Shown piece by piece: positions 45,859 to 54,350 of a DNA stretch of 64,000 nt. The notes under the pieces were generated by a model that was given only the letters and a program-made list of their open reading frames with translations, searched no databases and was not told where the DNA came from. Origin of the DNA: Serpula lacrymans var. lacrymans S7.9 (taxonomy: Eukaryota > Basidiomycota > Agaricomycetes > Boletales > Serpulaceae). The translations under genes and the position numbers were made by a program. Within the stretch, counting starts at the first letter, position 1. Every line of letters starts with the position of its first letter. The stretch lies in NCBI RefSeq assembly GCF_000218685.1, contig NW_006763294.1:1529712-1593711 (forward strand), read 5' to 3'.

Positions 45859-48800
45859 CACTTCAGTCACCCCCAAAACATAAGCATTTAGCTTCAACTA
45901 TCTGTGTAAATGTATAAAGCTAAGAGCTTGTTTTTCCTGGTATCATCCCAAGTGCTCCAGCAAGGATGGGATCATCCCAGAAGCGGAATAATACCACCCT
46001 TCTGGGATTTTCCCATGGTATCAGACCATGTACCATAGTGGGATTATCCCTCAGATGGGATAATCCCAATAACCTGTCACATGTCACATGGTATCAGGGG
46101 GATTGGTGCTAATACTAACATGTGAGAATGCTGGGCCAACTAGTGTAAATATTTCCAGTCTTTTCCACCTGAATAATGGTACTTTAGCCCAATATAATCA
46201 AGACTATTTTGAAATATATGAGTTACAAGTTCCTCATTGTAGCTTACTGCAAATTTGGGGAGAAGCATTCCCTTTTTTTTAAATGTGGAACATTATCAAT
46301 TTCTAGATATAATCAATTGCAGGAACCATACACTAGAAAGATGCTGTTGTCCTTGCTGATAGATGTGATATGTGAGTTCTGCTTTTTTGCAAGGTTTATT
46401 ATACCCTTAACTGAAGTAAAAACTAGGAAACACAACACAAATGCTGTGACAACAATGTAATCTGCAGAAGGACATCGAATATTAGATTTACACTAGATCT
46501 GGCATATTCTGTGAGGAAAATCCTGACCTTGTAGAAAGTAAAACATAGTAAAAAGAAACATAAAGTCATGTTCTTGCAAAAACATGAATTTACCACTTTT
46601 GTGGCACTACCAAGGTATTTGATACCTTATATTGTACATTCTCTGAGAGTGGTTCCTGGGGGCTGCTGGCTGAAGGTCTATGGGGAGAGGGGGATGCTTG
46701 CTATGTACAGTATAATACACAAGATCTCCATTTTGATACTCCTACACTAGATGACTTGAGTGTGAGGATTAATTAGGCACTGCTTAGGTATTTAATACCT
46801 TGAGTTGTGCCATTTCTGGGAGCTACCAGCTGAAGGTCTAAGGGGTGACTGGTGCCTATATGCTGACTGTGTATAGTACAGTATCTAAGTCCACAAAGAA
46901 TCTGAGTGCTGTAAAGGTATTCTTTTTTTAGATTCTTGAGAAATTGAAATGAATCCGGAAAATATTTTTTCATGCCAAGTAAGGTTTCTGCCAACATTCT
47001 CTGTCTCTCATATGATAGTGATGCTGTCTCACACCACTCTTTTTGGATTATCATTTTTATGGCAATATGTAGAACTCAGGTAATTTCCTTCAAAACTGAT
47101 TCTGACCATTGACATTGCCCAACTTTTGATTTTTTTTACTGAGGATCATCCCACACTGATCTGGACAAATCCCTGAAATAGGGTGTGATCATCCCAGTTA
47201 AATCTGTACATGTCCCCACGTAACATGGGGTTACCCACTTCTCACATGGACAAATACCAGAAGGGGGTGGGATGATCCCAGTTCAATATGGACAAATACC
47301 ATAAAGGGATGGGATGATCCCAGCTCAATGTGGACAAATACCACAAGAGGATGGGATAATCCCAAGCCAATCTGGGATGATCCCAAACCAATCTGGGAAA
47401 ATCCCACCAAAGGATGGGATGATCCCAGTTAAGCATGGACAAATACTAAATAAGATGGGATGATCCCAGCTCAACATGGACTAATACCAAAAGAGGATGG
47501 GATGATCCCAAACCAATCTGGGAAAATCCCAACAAGAGATAGGATGATCCCAGTTAAACATGGACAAATACCAAATGAGATGGGACAATCCCAGCTCAAC
47601 ATGGACAGATACCAAAAGAGGATGGGATGATCCCAATCTACTCTGGGAAAATCCCAGCCAGAGATGGGATGATCCCAGCTCAACATGGACAAATACCAAA
47701 AGAGGATGGGATGATCCCAAATCAATCTGGGAAAATCTCAGTTCAACATGGACAAATACCAAGGGGGGATAGGGTCATCTCAAACCAATCTGGGAAAATC
47801 CCAGCAAAAAAGGGGATGATCCCAGTTAAATGTGGACAAATACCAAATGGGATGGGATCATCACAATTTGATATGGACCAATGCCTGAAGGGTAAAGCAT
47901 CATCCCAAACCAGCCAAGGAAAGTCTTGGAAAGAGATGGGATCATTCCAGTTCAATCTGATCTAGAAAAATCTCCAAATTACATAGGATCATCTCACTAC
48001 ATCACAGACAAATCCAAGCAGGGGACAAGATCACCCTGAGTCAGAATAGGACAGGGAGATCCCACAACAGGAACAGAATTATCGAATAGCATGCTTAGGC
48101 TGCTGGTGACTCAGCATGACAGGGGAAAATACTCCTGAAATGCACTAAGGTTATTCTGTAACATATAATCATAGGTAAGTTCCCAGCAGCTTAAAATATT
48201 ATTGTCCTTTTCCAGCAGTTTCCATTTTTTACATGTTGCAGTATTTTGTTTGTAAACCAACTATTATGTTATGGTAGGACCTGGATGAACCTAAGGTTGA
48301 ACTGGGACAGTGATTCAGAGTAGCCCTCACGTAGGTTCATCCCAAGTCACATGAAATTGCATAAGCATGCAGAGCACACCTTTCAGCCATTTTTGTTTTC
48401 ACAAAAATTTATAATCAATTGTATGCGTGGGGACATATAGTGGATAAAATGGGTGTTGGCTTGTGGATGCTGGGCTGCCACAAAGAGCCAGCAATTTGTC
48501 TCATGCAAGACATGTTCTGCCTTTGACAATGATGCAGCAGAGGGAAGGATAATGAATATGTAGTACTTACTCGGACTGGTATCTTTGTGCATTTTTCAGT
48601 TCAGGCACTTGGATAAAGCTGCACAATTCAAAAAAAATATCATATCTTTTGGATCAGCACATTAAATGGATTTGTGACATATCTTTGCCTGGTTGCAAGA
48701 GTGTTACATTATTTAAAGTTGGATGAGCCTGAATGAGAGGTATTGTAATCCTGCAGATGTATATGCTTGGTATTGTCAAACATCTTGTATTCCTTTGACT

Positions 48801-49447
48801 ATAAGCCATTTTAAGTAACATTGATAGAAATCCAGGGTAGATAAATCTACTTTGTGATATGCAGTAAATTATATGATAAGTAGGAATGACAAAGTTATAT
48901 AGTCAGTTAAGGAAAAGAGATATGGTTGAATTATCTCCTAATCAACTGAATTAAATCAGGTTAATTTGTAAATGGTTATATGTCACAATTAGTTACACTA
49001 ACCTTTGGTCAAAGTCTCCTCCATCAATCTATAGTATATGATATTACACTAGAAGCTGGACAAATTAAGGTTCAATTGAGAGTAAACACCATTTGAAATT
49101 TGTATATATGTTATAAATGATGAAAGCAGGTAGTATTGTATTCTGCTTCATGGCTATTAGTACTATTGATAATGTATTGATGTTGGCTACATTTATGCAG
49201 GAACTATTTTTGCAGTAAAGCCCCCCTGACACCATGTGACATGTGGCAAATGTCTGGGATTATCCCACCATAACAAATGGTCTGATACCATGGGAAAATC
49301 CCAGAAGGGTGGTATTATCCCACTTCTGGGATGATCCCATCCTTGCTGGAGCACTTGGGATGATACCAGGAAAAACAAGCTCTTAGCTTTATACATTTAC
49401 ACAGATAGTTGAAGCTAAATGCTTATGTTTTGGGGGTGACTGAAGTG
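45859..49447. mobile_element. Non-autonomous TIR transposon F2 (8-bp TSD AAATAGTT)
   Basis: A 3589-bp element whose termini, CACTTCAGTCACCCCC and its inverse, are parts of near-identical inverted arms of about 245 bp (45859 to about 46105 and about 49200-49447). AAATAGTT lies at 45851-45858 and 49448-49455. No transposase frame is present. The arms contain GGGATCATCCCA-type palindromes, and the interior carries a long array of the same motif (47230-47960). Termini and TSD length link it to F1. An 8-bp TSD fits hAT, KDZ/Zisupton or related superfamilies. I cannot choose between them. Confidence 0.88.
47230..47960. repeat. Tandem array of 42-bp units with GGGATGATCCC palindromes
   Basis: About 17 imperfect units of roughly 42 bp lie in the middle of F2. 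Two unit types alternate irregularly: one continues GATGATCCCAGCTCAACATG and the other GATGATCCCAAACCAATCTG. Nearly every unit has the palindrome GGGATGATCCC or a one-base variant. Translations on both strands show repeating WDHPI or DGMIP peptides, which are artefacts of the array. Confidence 0.88.
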
Positions 49448-49609
49448 AAATAGTTTTGTACTTGTACTCAGACATATTGGTGGTTTGTAATTTTGTCAAG
49501 TATTCTGTAGTGGTTTTGTTTATGACTATTTCATGTTTTGTGGGCAATTCTTTGTTTTTCTAGTGAATACCTGGGTTTACTTTGCGTAGCCCAGAGAACC
49601 CTAAAAAGA

Positions 49610-49860
49610 CAGATAAAATTGGATATTGACCAGACCAGGGATTGAACCTGGAACCTTCTGGATACATACCAGCTGCTCTACCAATTGAGCTATATGGCCA
49701 AGGTTATACAATATAGGATCTTAAACATGACATGCAACCACGGACGTCTTACACAGAATAGCTGCTGCATACTGGGCTGGCTTACAAATCAGAGCTATTA
49801 TCCTATGGGGTATTGGTATGTCAGAGTATATTCTAACAAAGACTTCATCTAGTCCAGTAG
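49610..49860 (-). repeat. Dispersed repeat with a tRNA-Thr-like 3' end, copy 2
   Basis: Same repeat as 42465-42725 in reverse orientation, inserted in the old Gypsy remnant. The tRNA-like part is 49628-49699 (72 nt) and is better preserved here: T arm CCAGG-TTCAATC-CCTGG is perfect and the D arm is intact. The anticodon stem pairs 4 of 5, the triplet in the loop is TGT, and position 33 is A. Confidence 0.6.
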
Positions 49861-50516
49861 TAGAAATTTAGTAAACTGGATTTGTCCTACCGCTTCCACC
49901 CTTTAATAGGTGCAGTGTGTGGTTCCCCTATTTTTATTTGGTGTTCCATCCACATTTTTACAGAGGATGGGTTTTTGGGAGTCTTGGGAGTGGGAAACAG
50001 TGTCAAATAGCAAATTTAATGTCCATAAAGTCATCTGTTGCTCCTGAATGTAGAGCTTTTTTCCAATGTTTTCTGTTTCAACAAGCAAAGAGTTGGCATT
50101 TATTGTTGGTATTGATACAGTTGTCAATTTAGACAGTGCTGACATTGGGGTAATCCGACCTTTCAAAACCCTTTTCTTCCAATTCCTTTATTGCTTTTGT
50201 TCATTGTTTTCCCCCAATTCCCTCCACATCCTCAGATATTTAAACCTTGTCTTTTCTACCACAATTTTAGTGTCTTCTTCCATTTCAGTCTAACATATTT
50301 TTTGTACTGGGGCTTTTTTCTTTGTTTTGGCAGTTTCTACTGATGTGGTTTTTTTTGTTACAGATGAAGCATCTGCCACATTCTTTCCTTCAACTTTCTT
50401 CTTCTTAATCTTTTTACACCTGTAGAGGACTCTCTTTTTCCTCCTTTATTTCCTCCTTTATAATTCTGTTTGTCACAGCTTCCTCATGCTTTTTCTGAGA
50501 TAGTATTGGTGCTGGC

Positions 50517-50857
50517 TGTCACGATCATACCCATCTGACTCAGCTTTCTTATCTAATCAAGAGATAGAAACTCTTATCTCACCTTATCTAATCTCTTCCT
50601 GATCTAATCTTATCAAGTATCACGTGATCTATTAGTAATACACATTACCAATCAGCCTCACTACATACACATGTTAGTTACCAATACGCTACGTCATACC
50701 TCCCCGTAGCCTCATGCCTTTTCCTATATAACCAGCACGATATCCATGTACATATCCCAGTTGTAGATTTACTCTTTTATACTTGCTTGTCTGAACACTT
50801 GTTGAGATTTAAGTCCTACGCTGCTCGGGTCACCGGCATACAGCTAGGGTCTTTACA
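50517..50857 (+). repeat. Element C 5' LTR
   Basis: 341 bp, TGTCACGATCATACC to GGGTCTTTACA. U3 includes a CACGTG box (50634 region). The TATA-like TATATAA is at 50725-50731, and the R region is inferred to begin at 50759 (see the promoter entry). Confidence 0.95.
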
Positions 50858-50869
50858 CAATCTACAACT
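50725..50869 (+). promoter_or_regulatory. Element C TATA box, inferred RNA start and self-priming PBS
   Basis: TATATAA at 50725-50731 is followed 28 nt later by AGTTGTAGATT (50759-50769). The exact reverse complement, AATCTACAACT, lies at 50859-50869, one base after the LTR end. In Tf1/sushi-type elements the first 11 nt of the RNA fold back on the PBS and prime reverse transcription after cleavage. The spacing from the TATA box and the 11-nt length fit that model. No tRNA-complementary PBS is obvious. Confidence 0.75.
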
Positions 50870-50885
50870 TGGTACGACACCGTTG

Positions 50886-51146
50886 ATGAGCAAAATCATA
50901 GCTATCCTTATCATCATCCTATTCCCCCTCATTGCACTCATACTCTTTGGCATCGCCAAACTCTACGTTCACCTTACACAAACTATCATCACATCACCTA
51001 TCACCCGACCCGACACCATCATCTCATTTTTTCCTGCCAACGTCTCACCCACAGAGTCGTTTGTTAACATCCCTCTCACTCCCCCTTCCAACCCAGTAGC
51101 TAGAACCCTTGACGGCGTGGAGCCCAATAGGTATTACTTAGTTTAA
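50886..51146 (+). CDS. Element C ORF0: small single-pass membrane protein (86 aa)
   Basis: The ATG at 50886 is the first ATG downstream of the inferred RNA start and lies 16 nt after the primer-binding site. Residues of about 4-24 are a continuous Ile/Leu/Phe-rich hydrophobic segment, then KLYVHLTQ. After it comes the conserved block TRPDTIISFFPANVSP, then SFVNIPL and a 28-residue tail ending at TAA. Element D has a homologue in the same place. In the shared 16-codon block I count seven silent codon differences and one Ile-to-Leu change, so selection on the protein is likely. The start context is weak (T at -3), which would allow scanning past to gag. I know no named family. It could be a membrane anchor for assembly, but function is unknown. 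Confidence 0.7.
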   Translation: MSKIIAILIIILFPLIALILFGIAKLYVHLTQTIITSPITRPDTIISFFPANVSPTESFVNIPLTPPSNPVARTLDGVEPNRYYLV

Positions 51147-51164
51147 AGTAGCTTCCGTACGCTT

Positions 51165-51256
51165 CTGACCAGGCCGGGCACTTGCCTCCGCCAGTCGGAA
51201 AAGACCTGCACGCGGTTACTCACTGGGTATCATTGGGACAACCGTTTGGACCCAAT
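51165..51256 (+). ncRNA. Element C conserved RNA hairpins upstream of gag
   Basis: Hairpin 1 (51165-51198): outer stem CTGAC/GTCGG, then GGC/GCC, and an inner GGC-ACTT-GCC. Hairpin 2 (51232-51256): ATTGGG...CCCAAT around an ACAACCGTTTGGA loop. Both recur in element D, with a compensatory pair in hairpin 1. They lie after ORF0 and before gag, so packaging, dimerisation or control of gag translation are all possible. Confidence 0.6.
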
Positions 51257-51414
51257 TACTATACAATTAGAACACCGATATCTCAGATTAGATTAGTTAC
51301 GTACATAGTCAGTGCGGGACAGAAGAGGAACCGCTTGACTCAAAGAGAAAGATAGTCTGGTTGAACTTATTCGAGAAAGTGTTGATCCGATTTATCATCG
51401 GGGAACTCTTGTAT

Positions 51415-51594
51415 ATGCAACCTGGTGATTTCGAAGAGTGGTTAGCAGAACAACGCTTCCATTCCGAGAACAGAATAGCCTGGGAAATATATTTCACATT
51501 CCCAGAGATAGAACCGATCAGAACACGTTACCACACCCCCTACCCAGACCAGCATGACGACGGCAGCATTCAGAGAGTGGCGAGGTCCGCGTGA
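51415..51594 (+). CDS. Element C ORF0b: short frame overlapping gag
   Basis: 59 codons from the ATG at 51415: MQPGDFEEWLAEQRFHSEN, then FPEIEPIR, ending 41 nt inside gag. The frame is open upstream without an ATG and continues the similarity to D (IIGELL before the Met here, ITGELL in D). The D homologue begins at the matching ATG. Gag is in the +1-related frame in both elements. This may be a translated short protein, or a 5' gag extension reached by frameshifting. Confidence 0.5.
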   Translation: MQPGDFEEWLAEQRFHSENRIAWEIYFTFPEIEPIRTRYHTPYPDQHDDGSIQRVARSA

Positions 51595-52747
51595 AGAGCG
51601 GGACACACCAGAAATGGGGATGGGAGAATTGTCGGACGCGCTCCCGCCATTAGAACCCCAACCCCCGACATTGCAGGAAGCTGGACTGGAACAGTATGTT
51701 CAGACCAGGATAGAACAGGAGCAGAGGAGGCTCCACGAATTATACGAAACGCAGCTGAAAGAGGCCAAAGAAGAAGTAGACGAATTGCTAGCCAAGCTGA
51801 GGTTAGTTACGTCGAGTTCTTCTACGTCCGCTCCAGCCGCATCCGCACCGCCGCCACCCGCTACGCAGCCAAAACGCGTAGACAGAACCAGAACGGCTCT
51901 CCAGAAGCCTGAGAACTTTGATGGAGACCGAAAAAAGTATAAGGCTTTCCGCGAAGCCTTGATGCTTAATTTTGAAGATGACGAAGAGTATTTCGCGGAT
52001 GAAAGAAGGAAGATCGCTTACGTGCTTTCTTTTATGACAGGAGGAGCAGCGGCCGCTTTTAGAACAGAGTGGATGGAAACGAAAATGGCAAGGAGGATGC
52101 GAGGAGAAAGCATCAAAACCACTTACGAGAATTTTGAGTGGTTCGCTACAAAGATGGAGACTCGGTTCAAGAACGTTCACGAGCAACTCGCCGCCCGCAA
52201 CGACATTATGATCTTGCGACAAGGAAAAAATACGGCCGAGAAGCACTTTGAACACTTCGAGGAACTGAGGAGGGAGGCTAGCTACCTCCAAGTAGCCAAT
52301 GAGGATTTCCTCATTTCACTTTTACGTAGGAACATGAACGAACCCCTGGTCAATCAGGTAATATACGGCGGCCGAGAGCCGGCCAACTACGAAGAGTGGA
52401 AGAAGGAACTGATCCGCATCGACTACTTGTGGCGTCATAGAGAGGCGGAGAAAGAGAGCTTCAGGAGTACGGAGAGAAAGAAGCAAGACGGAGGAGGAAA
52501 GACGACCGAACCAAAGGTCGAGAGAAAGAAGGATGCAACCGGGTACCTATATACCCAATCCGGTGACCCCATGAAGGTCGACAAAGCAGAGTACCGACAG
52601 AAGGGACTTTGCTACCAGTGCGGTGAAAAGGGACATCAGTCCTTCGAATGCAAAAAGGAGGCACAAGCAAAGCCTCAGTTTAACGTGAGAGAATTCCTGC
52701 AGAAGATGACTGCAGAAGAAAGAGCAAAAGTCCTCCAGGGTTTTTGA
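51554..52747 (+). CDS. gag: Element C Gag (397 aa)
   Basis: A full-length Gypsy gag frame. The N-terminal third includes a Glu/Arg-rich predicted coiled coil (residues around 40-75) and a Pro/Ala linker. The capsid-like Retrotrans_gag region starts about residue 115 (LQKPENFDGDRKKYKAFREA) and includes LRRNMNEPLVNQVIYGGR and EEWKKELIRIDYLWR. One intact zinc knuckle follows: CYQCGEKGHQSFEC, spacing C-X2-C-X4-H-X4-C. The stop TGA at 52745-52747 follows directly on GGGTTTT. No lesions are visible, so C may still supply Gag. Confidence 0.9.
   Translation: MTTAAFREWRGPREERDTPEMGMGELSDALPPLEPQPPTLQEAGLEQYVQTRIEQEQRRLHELYETQLKEAKEEVDELLAKLRLVTSSSSTSAPAASAPPPPATQPKRVDRTRTALQKPENFDGDRKKYKAFREALMLNFEDDEEYFADERRKIAYVLSFMTGGAAAAFRTEWMETKMARRMRGESIKTTYENFEWFATKMETRFKNVHEQLAARNDIMILRQGKNTAEKHFEHFEELRREASYLQVANEDFLISLLRRNMNEPLVNQVIYGGREPANYEEWKKELIRIDYLWRHREAEKESFRSTERKKQDGGGKTTEPKVERKKDATGYLYTQSGDPMKVDKAEYRQKGLCYQCGEKGHQSFECKKEAQAKPQFNVREFLQKMTAEERAKVLQGF
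52738..52744 (+). other. Element C -1 frameshift heptamer GGGTTTT
   Basis: Zero-frame reading is CAG GGT TTT TGA. The heptamer G GGT TTT matches the X XXY YYZ slippery rule. A -1 slip enters the open pol frame (GFLKRPAV...). The same heptamer stands in the same place in D, next to TAA. Confidence 0.65.
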
Positions 52748-53966
52748 AGAGGCCAGCGGTAACACATCAACCGGCTGTGCCTAAGGACAAAAGTTTTGTA
52801 AATAGTTTCTCCTCTCTCTCGATCGAAGATTCTTGTCTGCCGTCTACCACGAGTTGTATTAGTACCGATCATGAAAATGATATTGCATTAGCCAAAGACG
52901 CAGCAGATCTAAGATTAAAAGAGAAAGAAACAAAAAGAGATGTGAACCTGAACAGGGAACGGGTTAGAAAGATCCCTAAAACTTCAGAAACAACAGAACC
53001 ACAGAAAGCAGTGACTCAATTGGGAAGCACTGATGTAACTGATGGTTCGACCAGTTCTGAAGAAATCACGGCGCGCTCGAAAGAGAAAAGCGCAGTAAAA
53101 GAATTTGTGAAGGAAGTGACTCAATCGGGTAGCACTTCATTGGAAACAACAGAACCACAGAAAGCAGTGACTCAATTGGGAAGCACTGATGTAACTGATG
53201 GTTCGACCAGTTCCAAAGAGGTCAGGAACACCTCTAATAAAAACCTAGACCACAAAGAGAGACAAAGACTGACAGCGGCATGGACGCCACTTTGGGTTGC
53301 AGAAAGATTACGAGACCAAAAGGAAGAAAGATCCATTGGTATTTTCAACATCTGGACGCACCAAAAAAGAAGTAGAGAAGTCACAATAGAGACAATACGA
53401 GAGCTGAATGCATTAACACTGCACGAAGCAGAACTTGCTCTATTAGAGTTACACACCCCAAAAAAGTACATTAGGGGAACGCAAGGAAACCAGATGAACA
53501 TTTCTTGCAGACTTACAACTCTTGACACGAATCGATCAACAACAATCGAAGCTCTCCTAGATAGTGGATGTACAGGGAGCTGCATAGACTCTACGTTCGT
53601 AAAAGAACAAAAATATGAAACAAAGAAGATACCGAGACCAATTCCAGTATACAATGCTGATGGCACGCTTAACAAAGACGGTGCTATCAAAGAATTTATA
53701 GAACTACGGATGAGCATAGGAGACCACGAAGAAAACATTCACTTCACCGTAACAAGCTTAGGGAGTGGACGCATGTTCCTCGGACATGAGTGGTTAACGA
53801 AGCACAATCCCACTATAGATTGGAAAAAGTCGGAGTTGAACTTTGATAGATGCCCGAAAGAATGTAAACGACAGGTTGACTTCCTTGATCCGGAAGAAGA
53901 CCCTGACACATACTTTTCGGAAGTAGATCGCTCAGATGGGGATCAGCTGATCCAAGTGAATCTAAT
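52739..53966 (+). pseudogene. pol: Element C pol, 5' part (protease), cut by element D
   Basis: In the -1 frame relative to gag, beginning at the slippery site. After a Ser/Thr-rich linker with an internal duplicated segment (ETTEPQKAVTQLGSTDVTDG occurs twice, at about 52988 and 53141), it encodes WTPLWVAERLRDQKEERSIG. The aspartic protease follows, with the active-site block EALLDSGCTGSCIDS, FLGHEWLTKHNP and DPEEDPDTYF. The frame is broken at 53967 by D. The coding continues at 60797 in register after the CTAAT duplication. Confidence 0.85.
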
Positions 53967-54350
53967 TGTAAAACCTCTATCCCCTATACCGAGTTAACGG
54001 AGGGATAAAAGCTTTTAATCAGACAAGTAGCGTTTCAAGTAACGATTGAGAATTAATCAACAACTGAGGAAAGTATGTACATGATGGTCTACTATATATA
54101 TGTTTCTGAAAGTCAGCCATGAGGCGCTGACTGAGCTAACATGCAGTAGCCATGAGGCGCTGACTGATGTTCTTTGTAATAATTCTAGACTCGTGTCACG
54201 TGGTGGTCACGTGATCTGATATAACTACGTGTTATGTTATCCGCGCTAAAGCAGCAGCTTAACATATCTTATCTGTCATGTGATCAGATATCAAAGAAAT
54301 GAAAAAGGAAATTAGCGCTCAGATTAGCGCTTCTGGTTCAAGTCGTGACA
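53967..54350 (-). repeat. Element D 3' LTR, 384 bp with internal duplication
   Basis: Identical in layout to the 5' LTR except for an extra 33 bp from tandem duplication of AGCCATGAGGCGCTGACTGA plus GCTAACATGCAGT (about 54115-54170). Elsewhere I found one substitution (GTAGCGTTT versus GTAGTGTTT). Confidence 0.92.

Noticed and set aside
47471..47762. Minus-strand frames of WDHPI-repeat peptides (84 and 93 codons)
   Set aside because: They are translations of the 42-bp tandem array; period multiples of three keep several frames open.
47230..47960. CRISPR-like regular repeat array
   Set aside because: Eukaryotic context, units directly abut with no unique spacers, and it lies inside a TIR transposon.
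51803..52291. 162-codon minus-strand frame
   Set aside because: Antisense of element C gag.
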